A stretch of DNA of 64,000 bases from Streptomyces chartreusis NRRL 3882. GTDB lineage: Bacteria > Actinomycetota > Actinomycetes > Streptomycetales > Streptomycetaceae. The DNA is taken from the NCBI RefSeq assembly GCF_900236475.1, contig NZ_LT963352.1, forward strand, positions 8,341,001-8,405,000. Reading direction: 5' to 3'. Below, one piece after another: positions 33,279 through 41,215 of this stretch. How positions within the stretch are numbered: position 1 is the stretch's first letter; every line of letters begins with the position of its first letter. A program made the position numbers and the translations under genes. The notes below the pieces were generated by a model. That model saw nothing but the letters and a program-made list of their open reading frames with translations. It did not search any database and had not been told where the DNA came from.

Positions 33279-34109
33279 ATGCGAGATCACCAGGCCGCGC
33301 GGGCGGAACTGCGCGGCGACTGCGAGCGGTGCTTCGGGCTGTGCTGCGTCGCCCTGCCGTTCGCGGCCTCGGCCGACTTCGCCGTCGACAAGGACGCCGG
33401 CACGCCCTGCCGCAACCTGCAGGGCGACCACCGCTGCGGCATCCACGCCCGGCTGCGGCAGAAGGGGTTCACCGGCTGCACGGTCTACGACTGCTTCGGT
33501 GCCGGCCAGCGGGTCTCGCAGATCACCTTCGGCGGTCAGGACTGGAGGTCCGGGCCGCTGGAGCACGCCCGCCGCATGTTCGACGTCTTCCCGGTCGTAC
33601 GCCAGTTGCACGAGCTGCTCTGGTACCTGACCGAGGCGCTCGCCCTGCCCGCCGCCCGTCCCGTCCACGCCGAGCTGCGGGGGTCCCTGGAGAAGACCGA
33701 GGAGCTGACCCGGCTGGCCCCCGAGGAGCTCGCCGCGCTGGACGTGGCGGCGCACCGTCAGGAGGTCAACGTCCTGCTGCTGCGGACGAGCGAGCTGGCC
33801 CGGGCCGGCACCAAGGGCCGTAAGAAGAACCGCCGGGGCGCGGACCTCATGGGCGCCCGACTCAAGGGAGCCGACCTGCGCGGCGCCGACCTGCGCGGCG
33901 CCTACCTCATCGCCGCCGACCTCACGGGCGCGGACCTGCGGGGCGCGGACCTGATCGGTGCCGACCTGCGCGACACGGACCTCACCGACGCCGACCTGAC
34001 CGGGGCGTTCTTCCTCACCCAGCCGCAGCTGAACGCGGCCCGGGGGAGTGCCGGGACCCGGCTGCCCGCGTCAGTCTCCCGGCCCGGGCACTGGACAGCG
34101 CAGGTCTGA
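33279..34109 (+). CDS. Cysteine-cluster plus pentapeptide-repeat protein
   Basis: This 276-residue protein has two unlike parts. Residues ~12-75 hold a cysteine cluster (CERCFGLCC, then CRNLQGDHRCG, then FTGCTVYDC) that resembles the YkgJ-type metal-chelating module. Residues ~185-260 are about 14 pentapeptide repeats of the A(D/N)LxG type (GADLRGADLRGAYL), which fold as a right-handed beta-helix. The middle is helical and acidic. The start at ATG 33279 is preferred, ATG 33267 is in frame. The 3' end overlaps the convergent P450 gene by 39 bases. Function unknown. Metal binding and protein-protein contact are plausible guesses. Confidence 0.75.
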   Translation: MRDHQAARAELRGDCERCFGLCCVALPFAASADFAVDKDAGTPCRNLQGDHRCGIHARLRQKGFTGCTVYDCFGAGQRVSQITFGGQDWRSGPLEHARRMFDVFPVVRQLHELLWYLTEALALPAARPVHAELRGSLEKTEELTRLAPEELAALDVAAHRQEVNVLLLRTSELARAGTKGRKKNRRGADLMGARLKGADLRGADLRGAYLIAADLTGADLRGADLIGADLRDTDLTDADLTGAFFLTQPQLNAARGSAGTRLPASVSRPGHWTAQV

Positions 34110-35567
34110 GGCCGGCTCCCGCACCGGCGTCCGGCGCTCCGGGTGCAGCCGCAGTCCCTCCGGCATCAGCGTCAGCCGCTCCGTCACGCGCAGCCGGTAC
34201 GCCGGGTCGGGCCGCAGCTCGTAGCGGCGCAGCAGCAGGCCGAGCACCAGCGTCGCCTCGTGCAGGGCGAACTGGCGCCCGATGCAGGCCCGCGCCCCGG
34301 TCCCGAACGGCTTGAAGCTGTGCGGGGCCCGGTTCCGCACGGCCTGCGCGTCGAAGCGGTCCGGGTCGAACCGCTCGGCGTCCGCGCCCCACACCTCGGG
34401 GTCCCGGTGCAGCATCGGCGTCAGCACCAGCGCCCACGCCCCGCGCCGCATGGGATGCTCCCCGGCCAGCACGGTGTCCTCCCGCGCCTCCCGCGCGAAG
34501 GCGGGCGCGGTGGGCCACAGCCGCAGCGACTCGTCCAGCACCCGGCGGACGTAGCGCAGCCTGGCCACCTGCTCGTAGGCGGGTACCGCCGCGTCGCCCC
34601 ACACCCGGTCCACCTCGGCGCGGGCCCGGGCCGCGACCTCGGGGTGGCGGGAGAGGTAGTGCAGTGCGAAGGAGAGCGCGCCGGACGTCGTCTCGTGGCC
34701 GGCGACGAGGAAGGTGATGACCTGACGGCGGACGTTCTGCGGCTCCAGCCGCTCCCCGGTCTCGGGGTGGGCCGTCTCCAGCATCCGGTCGAGCAGGTCC
34801 CCGTCCCCGCGGCCGGAGGCGCGCCGGGCGCGGACCAGCTCGTCGACCGTGCGGTTGAGGTGGGCGATGTCGGCCGCGTTGCGGCGGCTCGCGCTGCGCA
34901 GCAGCAGCGGAGCCAGCGGGAAGGGCACCGTGTTGAGCCGCTGCGCGTACGTCAGCGTGCCGACCATCGCGGTCACGAAGGGATGCGGCCGGGAACGTTC
35001 GAACGACCCGAAGTCGTGCCCGAAGCCGGTGCGCGCGATCGTCTCCAGCGTCAGTTTGGTCATGTCGCCGGGCACGTCCACCGCCCGGCCCGTCGCCGCC
35101 GCCCGGTCCCAGTGCTCCGTCAGCTGCCCCGCGACGGCCAGCATCATCGGGTGGTAACCGGCCATCGCCTCGCGGCTGAACCCCGGGGCGAGCACGTCGT
35201 GGGCCAACTGCCAGTTCGGCTCGTGGTTGTACGCCGTGAACAGGCCGTCCCCGGCGACCGGCCGCAGGTTCGCTATGCCCAGCCCCACGTGCTTGGCGAA
35301 CCGCGACTCGTCCGCGAGGTCGGCCGCGTGCCGGGCGCCCCACACGAACACGAACTCCTTGCCGAAGGCCTTGCGGCGGAAGACCGGACCCAGCCGGCGG
35401 GCGTACCGCAGCGAGTCCTGGAGGGGGGTGCTCCGGTTCACGCCCACCACGTCACCGAGCAGCGGGATCCGGTGCGGCGGATGGGGAATGCGGTCAAGTT
35501 CCGGCCAGCCCAGCTCGGCACTCCGGAACCCCTGGGGCAGCCCGTCCCGTTTCGGCGCCTGCGGCAT
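34071..35567 (-). CDS. Cytochrome P450, CYP102-like, without reductase domain
   Basis: This 498-residue P450 has the I-helix oxygen-binding motif LVAGHETTSG, the ExxR motif in LDESLRLWPTAP, and the haem loop FKPFGTGARACIGRQFALHE with Cys428. These stretches are nearly the same as in the P450 half of the 1060-residue fusion protein at 41952 (FKPFGTGERACIGRQFALHE, AGHETTSG). It is thus a CYP102-like fatty-acid-hydroxylase-type P450 that ends where the flavin domains would begin. It must use a separate redox partner. The start at ATG 35567 has GGGAG before it. It is divergent from a TetR gene, recalling BM3R1 and P450BM3 in Bacillus. The substrate (fatty acid?) is inference. Confidence 0.88.
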   Translation of the reverse strand: MPQAPKRDGLPQGFRSAELGWPELDRIPHPPHRIPLLGDVVGVNRSTPLQDSLRYARRLGPVFRRKAFGKEFVFVWGARHAADLADESRFAKHVGLGIANLRPVAGDGLFTAYNHEPNWQLAHDVLAPGFSREAMAGYHPMMLAVAGQLTEHWDRAAATGRAVDVPGDMTKLTLETIARTGFGHDFGSFERSRPHPFVTAMVGTLTYAQRLNTVPFPLAPLLLRSASRRNAADIAHLNRTVDELVRARRASGRGDGDLLDRMLETAHPETGERLEPQNVRRQVITFLVAGHETTSGALSFALHYLSRHPEVAARARAEVDRVWGDAAVPAYEQVARLRYVRRVLDESLRLWPTAPAFAREAREDTVLAGEHPMRRGAWALVLTPMLHRDPEVWGADAERFDPDRFDAQAVRNRAPHSFKPFGTGARACIGRQFALHEATLVLGLLLRRYELRPDPAYRLRVTERLTLMPEGLRLHPERRTPVREPASDLRCPVPGPGD

Positions 35568-35627
35568 GACGCGATCTCCCTTGATCCAACGGCGCGTTCG
35601 CACGTGTTGTACATGGGTTCAATAGCG

Positions 35628-35656
35628 CGGTTCAGTGTGGTCCCGTTGTTGAACCG
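35628..35656. promoter_or_regulatory. Inverted repeat CGGTTCA-n15-TGAACCG between P450 and TetR genes
   Basis: CGGTTCA (35628-35634) and TGAACCG (35650-35656) are exact reverse complements in the 109-base divergent region. A further GGTTCA at 35616-35621 repeats the half-site. The arrangement fits binding of the TetR protein encoded at 35677 to control both genes. Confidence 0.5.
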
Positions 35657-35676
35657 GCGTCAAGTAAAGTGCGGGC

Positions 35677-36285
35677 ATGGCCGCGAACCAGAGCGGGCGC
35701 ACGCGCCGCCGGCTCAGCACCGAGGAGCGCCGGGAGCAGCTTCTGTCGGTCGGGGCGCGGCTGTTCTCGGAGAGTCCGTACGACGACGTGTGGATCGAGC
35801 AGGTCGCCGAGATCGCCGGGGTGTCGCGCGGGCTGCTGTACCACTACTTCCCGACCAAGCGGGACTTCTTCGCGGCGGTCGTCGAGCGCGAGAGCGAGCG
35901 GATGCTGCGCATGACGGCGGCGGTGCCCGGCGTGCCGGTGCGCGAGCAGCTCGCGGGCGGCCTCGACACGTTCCTGGAGTACGTCCGGACCCACGCCCAC
36001 GGCTACCGCGCCTTCCACCGCGCCGACGCGGCCGGGGACCAGGCGGTGCGGCGGGTCTACCAGCGGGCGCTGGCCGCGCAGGAGCGGCAGATCCTCGCGG
36101 GCCTGGCCGCGGACCCCGAGTTCGGCCCGGCCTGTGAAGAGCGGCCGGAGGTGCGGCTCGCGGTGCGCGGCTGGCTGGCGTTCACCACGTCCGTCTGCCT
36201 GGAGTGGCTGCGCGGCACGGAGTTGAGCCGGGATCAGGTGCGTGAGCTGTGCGCGCGCGCCCTGCTGGGCGTCCTCACTCCCTGA
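35677..36285 (+). CDS. TetR-family repressor, divergent from the P450 gene
   Basis: This 202-residue TetR-family regulator has N-terminal helix-turn-helix YDDVWIEQVAEIAGVSRGLLYHYFPTKRDFF (about residues 34-65, given in part) and an all-helical ligand domain. Gene and P450 share a 109-base control region with an inverted repeat. By analogy with BM3R1, which represses the P450BM3 gene until a fatty acid or phytanic acid binds, it probably represses the P450. The analogy is inference. Confidence 0.88.
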   Translation: MAANQSGRTRRRLSTEERREQLLSVGARLFSESPYDDVWIEQVAEIAGVSRGLLYHYFPTKRDFFAAVVERESERMLRMTAAVPGVPVREQLAGGLDTFLEYVRTHAHGYRAFHRADAAGDQAVRRVYQRALAAQERQILAGLAADPEFGPACEERPEVRLAVRGWLAFTTSVCLEWLRGTELSRDQVRELCARALLGVLTP

Positions 36286-36341
36286 AAGGCCTCGTAAAGA
36301 TCACGTGACGTGGTTGGCGCACGCCCCGATTTTCGGTAGGT

Positions 36342-36360
36342 TAGGCAAGGCTTACCTAAG
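36342..36360. promoter_or_regulatory. Iron box (DmdR1/IdeR site) before the DUF2470 gene
   Basis: TTAGGCAAGGCTTACCTAA is a 19-bp palindrome that matches the actinobacterial DmdR1/IdeR consensus (TTAGGTTAGGCTAACCTAA) at 16 of 19 positions, with both outer TTAGG/CCTAA arms perfect. It lies 10 bases before the start codon, where the bound iron-loaded repressor would block transcription. The downstream gene should be induced when iron is scarce. Confidence 0.85.
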
Positions 36361-36370
36361 GAGGTCTGGG

Positions 36371-37102
36371 ATGGGTGACGACAGCCACGGCTGGACGGCG
36401 GCCCCCGCCGCCGCGGAGCGGGCGCGCTCGGTGCTCGCTGCCGCGTGGTCCTGCTCGGTGACCGCGGAAGGCACGCGGGAGGAACTGGCCGGCGCGCACA
36501 CGGTGACCGAGGACGGCCGGGTGCTGGTGGACGTGCCCGGGGACAGCGCCCTGCTCGCGGCCGCGATCTGCGCGCCCCGCGGCGAGCCGTCCGCGGTGCT
36601 GGAGTTCGCCGACGTGGCGCCCGTCCCCGTGCGCGACCGGATCCGCGCCCGGCTGTGGCTCGCGGGCTGGTTCACCGTCGAGGAGGAGGGCCGGCTGGCC
36701 TTCCGGGCCACGCGCGTGGTGCTGCGCCAGCCGTCCGGGGCGGTGGTCGTGGACCTCGACGACTTCGCCGCCGCGACGCCCGACCCGCTCGGCGCGGCCG
36801 AGGCCCGGCTGCTGACGCACCTCGCCGACTGCCACGCGGACGCGGTCGAGCGGCTCACCCGGCTCGTCGCCGCCGACAGCCTGCACGGCGCGGTCCGCGT
36901 CCAGCCCCTCGCCGTCGACCGGCACGGACTGACGCTGCGCATCGAACGCACCCGCGCCCACGGCGACGTACGCCTCGCGTTCCACGCGCCCGCCGACGAC
37001 GTCGGGCAGCTCACCGAGCGCATGCACGTCCTGCTCGGCCAGGCGACCGCCGCGTCCTGCCCGCGGGCCCTACAGCGGCAGCGCGCAGACGGCGACCGGT
37101 GA
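36371..37102 (+). CDS. Iron-regulated DUF2470 protein
   Basis: This 243-residue protein ends in a DUF2470 domain (LLTHLADCHADAVERLTRLV near residue 150, then GLTLRIERTRAHGDVRLAFH near 195). DUF2470 is also the C-terminal part of HugZ-like haem-oxygenase proteins. The first 140 residues resemble a divergent split-barrel flavin fold (VLVDVPGDSALLAAA, LWLAGWFTVEEEGRLAFRAT). The start is ATG 36371 with AGGAGG before it and an iron box directly upstream. A role in iron or haem use is therefore likely, though the reaction is not known. The 3' end overlaps the convergent lactonase gene by 33 bases. Confidence 0.83.
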   Translation: MGDDSHGWTAAPAAAERARSVLAAAWSCSVTAEGTREELAGAHTVTEDGRVLVDVPGDSALLAAAICAPRGEPSAVLEFADVAPVPVRDRIRARLWLAGWFTVEEEGRLAFRATRVVLRQPSGAVVVDLDDFAAATPDPLGAAEARLLTHLADCHADAVERLTRLVAADSLHGAVRVQPLAVDRHGLTLRIERTRAHGDVRLAFHAPADDVGQLTERMHVLLGQATAASCPRALQRQRADGDR

Positions 37103-38266
37103 CGGAAACGGTTCGGCGGTGCGCCGCAGCGCGCCGCTCGCCTCGTCCACGCGGAAGACCGTCACCGTGCCGGACTTCTGGTTCGCCGCGAACAGCAGCG
37201 TGCCCTCCGGCGAGAGGGCGATCTGGCGCGGGAAGTCCCCGCCCACCGGCACGGTGTCCAGCAGCCTGAGCCGGGCGCCGTCCGCCTCGACGGCGTAGCG
37301 CGTGAGGCTGTTGTGCCCACGGTTGGCGAGAAAGGCGTAACGGCCGTTCGGGGTCACCAGGATCTGCGCCGGGTAGTTGGTGCCGGAACCCGTGCCCGTG
37401 GACTGCGCCTCGCCGACCGTGACGCGGCCGGAGGCGGGGTCGTACGAGCAGACCGCCACCGTGTTGTCGACCTCGTCGGCGAGATAGGCGTACCGGCCGC
37501 CGGGGTGGAACGTCAGGTGGCGCGGGCCGGCGCCCGGCCGGGTCTGCGCCTGGGCGACCTCGGTGAGCGTCCCGGCCTTCTCGTCGAGCCGGTACGAGTA
37601 GACGGTGTCCGTGCCCAGGTCCACGGCGAGCACGTGCCCGCCGTCGGGGCTGGTGAAGATCTGGTGGGCGTGCGGACCCTCCTGGCCCGGCCCCGGCGCC
37701 GGACGGGAGTGCCGGACGAGGTCGGTCCGCTCGCCGAGGGCGCCCGAGGTGTCGATGGGATGCACCGCCACGCTGCCCGAGCCGTAGTTCGCACTGAACA
37801 GCCAGCGCCCGCCCGGATGCACCGACAGATGGCAGGGGGCCGCGCCGCCGGTGCTACGGCTGCCCAGGACCTTCCGGTCGGACAGCCGGACGGCCGTCAC
37901 TGCGCCGTCCTCGCGCTCGTTCACCGCGTACAGCGTGCGGTGGTCCGGGTGGATCGCGAGGTACGACGGGTCGCCGACGCCGGTGAGCGTGCCCGTGCCG
38001 CTGATCCGGCCCGTCGCCGCGTCGTACGTGGCCAGGCCGATGCCCTTGCCGCCGCCCTCGACGGAGGTGTACGTCCCGATGTAGAGCGGGCGCGGGCCGG
38101 ACGGGCGACGGGCCTCGCGGGAGGGGCTCACGCTCGCCTCGGGGGTTGTCGGGCTCGTCGGGCCCGCAGGCGCGGGCGCGTCGTCACAGGCGGGCAGCCC
38201 TGCCGCGGCGGCTCCGCCCGCCAGTGCGCCGACGAACCGGCGTCTGCTCCAGCCACCACTGCCCAT
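37070..38266 (-). CDS. Tat-exported lipoprotein of the lactonase (PF10282) seven-bladed propeller family
   Basis: This 398-residue protein has a twin-arginine lipoprotein signal (SRRRFVGALAGGAA, lipobox LPAC with Cys27), followed by a seven-bladed propeller of the 6-phosphogluconolactonase/carboxy-cis,cis-muconate-cyclase type: LYIGTYTS (~60), DPSYLAIHPDHRTLYAVNE (~100), CHLSVHPGGRWLFSANYGSG (~145), GPHAHQIFTSPDGGHVLAVD (~195) and PRHLTFHPGGRYAYLADE (~245). The repeated H-P-x-G/D-R-x-L/Y-A turns mark the blades. Because it is exported, classic cytoplasmic 6-phosphogluconolactonase activity is unlikely. ATG 38266 has TGAGGGG before it. ATG 38323 is in frame but would hide the signal. Confidence 0.85.
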   Translation of the reverse strand: MGSGGWSRRRFVGALAGGAAAAGLPACDDAPAPAGPTSPTTPEASVSPSREARRPSGPRPLYIGTYTSVEGGGKGIGLATYDAATGRISGTGTLTGVGDPSYLAIHPDHRTLYAVNEREDGAVTAVRLSDRKVLGSRSTGGAAPCHLSVHPGGRWLFSANYGSGSVAVHPIDTSGALGERTDLVRHSRPAPGPGQEGPHAHQIFTSPDGGHVLAVDLGTDTVYSYRLDEKAGTLTEVAQAQTRPGAGPRHLTFHPGGRYAYLADEVDNTVAVCSYDPASGRVTVGEAQSTGTGSGTNYPAQILVTPNGRYAFLANRGHNSLTRYAVEADGARLRLLDTVPVGGDFPRQIALSPEGTLLFAANQKSGTVTVFRVDEASGALRRTAEPFPSPVAVCALPL

Positions 38267-38384
38267 GTCGCCCCTCAGGTCGTCACTCGTCCCCGTCGCG
38301 ACAGCCACCTTGGCGTGGTTCACCCACCGCGTGCAACAACGGCACCGAGCGTTGCGCGCCGTGCAACCCGCTCCAGGTGGTCAA

Positions 38385-39638
38385 TCAGCGAAAACGCCCG
38401 CCGACCCCCGTACGGTCCCGCCACATCTGCTCCTGAACGCCGAGGCGCTCCCGCAGCCGCGTCAGACGCGGCATCCGCACGCGCTGCTCCCGCGACACAC
38501 GGTCCAGTTCCTCGAACAGGCGCCGGGTGCGGTGCTCGGTGTCGAGCTCGTCGAGGATCCGGTTGACCTCCGTCAGGACGGCGCCGAGCAACTGCCAGTG
38601 CTCCGTCTCGCGCTCGGCCTCCTCGCGCAGCAGCAGGGCCAGCTTGTCGCGGGTGCCCGCCGCGGTGCGCAGTTCCGCGGTGAGACGTTCCTCCGCCGAC
38701 TCGGCGCTCGCACTGAGATGGGTGGTCACCAGCACCGCGAAACTCACCACGGCGTCGGCGATCTCGGACATCAGTTGCTCCAGCGCGGCGCCCGTCTCGG
38801 CCTCGAACAGCGGCTCCGGCTCGCGCTCCTTCGCGAGGTCGGTGAAGGAGCGCGCGAGCACCCGCAGGACGACCGTGCAGATCTCCAGCGTGTCCAGGCC
38901 GGTGCGCAGCACCACTCGGTGCAGCAGGCCCTCCCGCACGCGCGGGTTGAGCCGCAGGCTGTCCTCCGCCTGCCGGAGCGCCGCGTCGACCTCGACGATG
39001 TCGTGGTCCAGGCGCCGCGCCTCGTGCAGCCGCTCCGCCGCGCGGTGCGGGGGCGTGCCGCCGACGGCCTCCTCGCCCATGCGCAGCATCAGCTGCCGCA
39101 GCCGGCGCGCCAGCCCCTCGATCGACTCTCCCGCCTCCTCCACCCACACCGGCGGAGCCAGCAGCAGATTGCAGCCGAGCCCGACGACCGCGCCGATCAG
39201 CGTCTCCACCACCCGGGCCCAGGCGGTGTCCCCGACGGTCGTGACCCCGAGCACCAGCATCGCGCTGATCGCGACCTCGGGTACGTACTCCTCCACCCGG
39301 ACCAGCCGGCCCACGGCCAGCGACGCCACGAGGAGCAGCGCCAGGCTCCACCAGGTCAGGCCCACCAGAAGGCTGAACGCGATCGCGACGAGGACGCCGG
39401 TCACCACGGCGTTCACCCGCCGGAAGCCGTTGGTGAGCGTGGCGTACAGGGTCACCTGGACGACCAGCAGCGCCGTCAGGGGAGCGGTGAGCGGTGCCGG
39501 CTCGGGGCTCAGCCGCAGCGCGATGACGTACGCGATCGTCGCCGCGGTCGCGGACCGCAGCGTCTGGACGACCACCGGGTCCCGGCGCTTGTGCAGGATC
39601 CGCCTGGCGTGCGCCGTCCACTCACGTACCTCTCGCAT
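38385..39638 (-). CDS. FUSC-family (aromatic-acid-exporter-like) membrane protein 1
   Basis: This protein of about 417 residues has six membrane segments in the first 160 residues (e.g. ATAATIAYVIALRLS, LTALLVVQVTLYATL, LLVASLAVGRLV, ISAMLVLGVTTVG, LIGAVVGLGCNLLLAPPV), then a long helical, charged cytoplasmic domain that should form coiled coils. This is half of the classic FUSC/AaeB architecture. Such proteins are thought to export aromatic acids or similar molecules. No evidence of substrate. The ATG start at 39638 is chosen. An in-frame ATG at 39668 is possible, and neither has a strong ribosome site. A relative lies at 49325-50617. Confidence 0.78.
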   Translation of the reverse strand: MREVREWTAHARRILHKRRDPVVVQTLRSATAATIAYVIALRLSPEPAPLTAPLTALLVVQVTLYATLTNGFRRVNAVVTGVLVAIAFSLLVGLTWWSLALLLVASLAVGRLVRVEEYVPEVAISAMLVLGVTTVGDTAWARVVETLIGAVVGLGCNLLLAPPVWVEEAGESIEGLARRLRQLMLRMGEEAVGGTPPHRAAERLHEARRLDHDIVEVDAALRQAEDSLRLNPRVREGLLHRVVLRTGLDTLEICTVVLRVLARSFTDLAKEREPEPLFEAETGAALEQLMSEIADAVVSFAVLVTTHLSASAESAEERLTAELRTAAGTRDKLALLLREEAERETEHWQLLGAVLTEVNRILDELDTEHRTRRLFEELDRVSREQRVRMPRLTRLRERLGVQEQMWRDRTGVGGRFR

Positions 39639-39724
39639 CCTCGGGCTGTTCCCCTTCCCCTGGCGCATCGAACGCGTTCATGAAGGACGTTAGCGCCGAG
39701 GGAAACCACGGGCGACCGAGGGCC

Positions 39725-40219
39725 TCAGGCGTACACCTTGTCGAGGAAGGCGGCCAGATGGCCCCGGGTCCGCTCGATCTGCTCCTGAACGGTGAGGCTC
39801 TCGTCGAAGCGGGTCCCGTTCTCCGGCACCTTCTTCCCGCGCAGGTAGAGCGAGCAGGCGAGGTCGGTGCACATGTACGCCCCGACGGAGTTGCCCTCGC
39901 GTCCGGCCGCTCCCGCCTTCCGTGCGGTCATCAGCGACACACCGCCCCGGGGGTGCGTCGTCAGGCACAGCGAACACATGCTGCGCTGCAGGAAGCCCCG
40001 CTGCGCGGCCTGGAACCGCATCGCCAGCCCGACGAGCCGCCCCTCGCGCTCGGTGACCAGATAACTCCGGTCTGGCGCCCCGGGATCCCGCCACCCGAGA
40101 AAGTCGAGATCGTCCCAGGGTCGTTCGGCGAGGTCCCGGGGGACGGTCAGACGCTTGGCCTCTCCCTTGGAGCAGTTGACAAACGAGTTGCGGATGTCCG
40201 GTTCGGTGAGTGATCTCAT
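39725..40219 (-). CDS. FBP-domain protein (elongation-factor-G-binding, treble-clef zinc finger)
   Basis: This 164-residue protein is made of an FBP domain. The zinc finger is formed by CSLCLTTHP (~residue 81) and CTDLACSLYLRGKKVP (~115), four cysteines in the CxxC...CxxxxC pattern of the FusB/FBP family. FusB-type proteins bind EF-G and free it from fusidic-acid-stalled ribosomes. Actinobacterial members lack proof of this. The start is ATG 40219 with AGGAG. It shares an 81-base divergent region with the DUF3626 gene, where a 23-bp palindrome lies. Confidence 0.82.
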   Translation of the reverse strand: MRSLTEPDIRNSFVNCSKGEAKRLTVPRDLAERPWDDLDFLGWRDPGAPDRSYLVTEREGRLVGLAMRFQAAQRGFLQRSMCSLCLTTHPRGGVSLMTARKAGAAGREGNSVGAYMCTDLACSLYLRGKKVPENGTRFDESLTVQEQIERTRGHLAAFLDKVYA

Positions 40220-40243
40220 GGGAGGGCTCCTGGTCGTCGTACT

Positions 40244-40266
40244 GAAACCTAGGGGTCCTAGGTTTC
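40244..40266. promoter_or_regulatory. 23-bp palindrome GAAACCTAGG-GGT-CCTAGGTTTC
   Basis: Ten-base arms GAAACCTAGG (40244-40253) and CCTAGGTTTC (40257-40266) are exact reverse complements around GGT. It sits in the centre of the 81-base region between the divergent FBP and DUF3626 genes, 25 bases from the FBP start and 34 from the other. Position and symmetry make it a strong operator candidate for both genes. The regulator is not identified. Confidence 0.65.
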
Positions 40267-40300
40267 GTGTCAGGTTAGAAGCAACGGCGAAGGGGAGCCA

Positions 40301-41215
40301 GTGGATTTTCCTGAGGTCGCGTCGGTTCGGGCCCGGGCGGCGCTGCGCCATGTGGCGGGCGGCTCGTCGGGGCCCGCCGTCGATCCGGACGTGCGGATCA
40401 CGCTGAACTTCCATCCGGACCGGTCGGCGGGCGAGGTGCCCGTCCTCGTGGCGCTCGGCCGGGACGGCGCCTACCACTCGCAGTTCGTCACCGGCACCAG
40501 CAACGGCGGCCTCACGGCCCGTCCCGGCGGTGACCGGTGGCGCTGGGAGAGCCGGATCTTCGGCGGGGCGTACGACGAGGCGGCCGCTCACGAGCGGCCC
40601 GTGTACGGCGCCCTGAACTTCCGCAGGCAGGTGGTCGGCGCGGCGCCGCGCTTCGGCTCCTCGCACTTCCGGCTGCGCGCCGGCGCCCTGAACCGCGCCA
40701 CGTTCTGCTACCCCGACAGCGCCGCGGAGCCGACCGACTTCGGCGTGGCGACCGGCATGTCGCTCATCGCGCTGGCGGAGGCGGACGAGCGGGACGCCCT
40801 CGACGACTACATCGAGGCGCACGTGCACGGCGGCGTCGACCTGGCCCGGGACGTGGACGCACTGGTGCTGGACGCCTGCTACCGCGGCACACCGGTCGAG
40901 GCCGCGGCCCGGCGGCTGCCCTGCCCCGTCGAGTGGCACCCCGGCTACCGGATCACGGTGGCCGGACTGCGGCGCAACGCCGACTACCGCGGCCGGGAGT
41001 ACGCCGAACTGGGCGCCCGGATCGCCCGGGACGGCCTGGTCGACCCGCGGGCCATCGGCGACGCCGCCCGGACGGGTCGGTACGGACTTCAGGACCTGAA
41101 GAAGGTGTGGCACACCCTCGCCCGCTTCGGCGCGCCGGAGGGAGCGGGCACGGCCTACTCCGCGGAGGTTGCCTGCGGCGGCCAGACCCCCGGTGCGAGC
41201 ACCCCCAGCGCATAG
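40301..41215 (+). CDS. DUF3626 protein
   Basis: This 304-residue soluble protein I place in DUF3626. Conserved-looking stretches are RITLNFHPDR (~residue 32), YHSQFVTGTSNGGLTARPGG (~57), RIFGGAYDEAAAHERPVYGALNF (~85) and CPVEWHPGYRITVAGLRRN (~208). The family has no known activity. The density of conserved polar and glycine residues suggests an enzyme or toxin-like fold. The start is GTG 40301 with AGGGGAG. It is divergent from the FBP gene across a palindrome, and its 3' end overlaps the convergent PAS-LuxR gene by 61 bases. Confidence 0.7.
   Translation: MDFPEVASVRARAALRHVAGGSSGPAVDPDVRITLNFHPDRSAGEVPVLVALGRDGAYHSQFVTGTSNGGLTARPGGDRWRWESRIFGGAYDEAAAHERPVYGALNFRRQVVGAAPRFGSSHFRLRAGALNRATFCYPDSAAEPTDFGVATGMSLIALAEADERDALDDYIEAHVHGGVDLARDVDALVLDACYRGTPVEAAARRLPCPVEWHPGYRITVAGLRRNADYRGREYAELGARIARDGLVDPRAIGDAARTGRYGLQDLKKVWHTLARFGAPEGAGTAYSAEVACGGQTPGASTPSA

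Noticed and set aside
33841..34010. Tandem DNA repeat at the pentapeptide region as a mobile or satellite repeat
   Set aside because: The repetition follows codon periods of 15 bases within a gene and is explained by the pentapeptide repeats.
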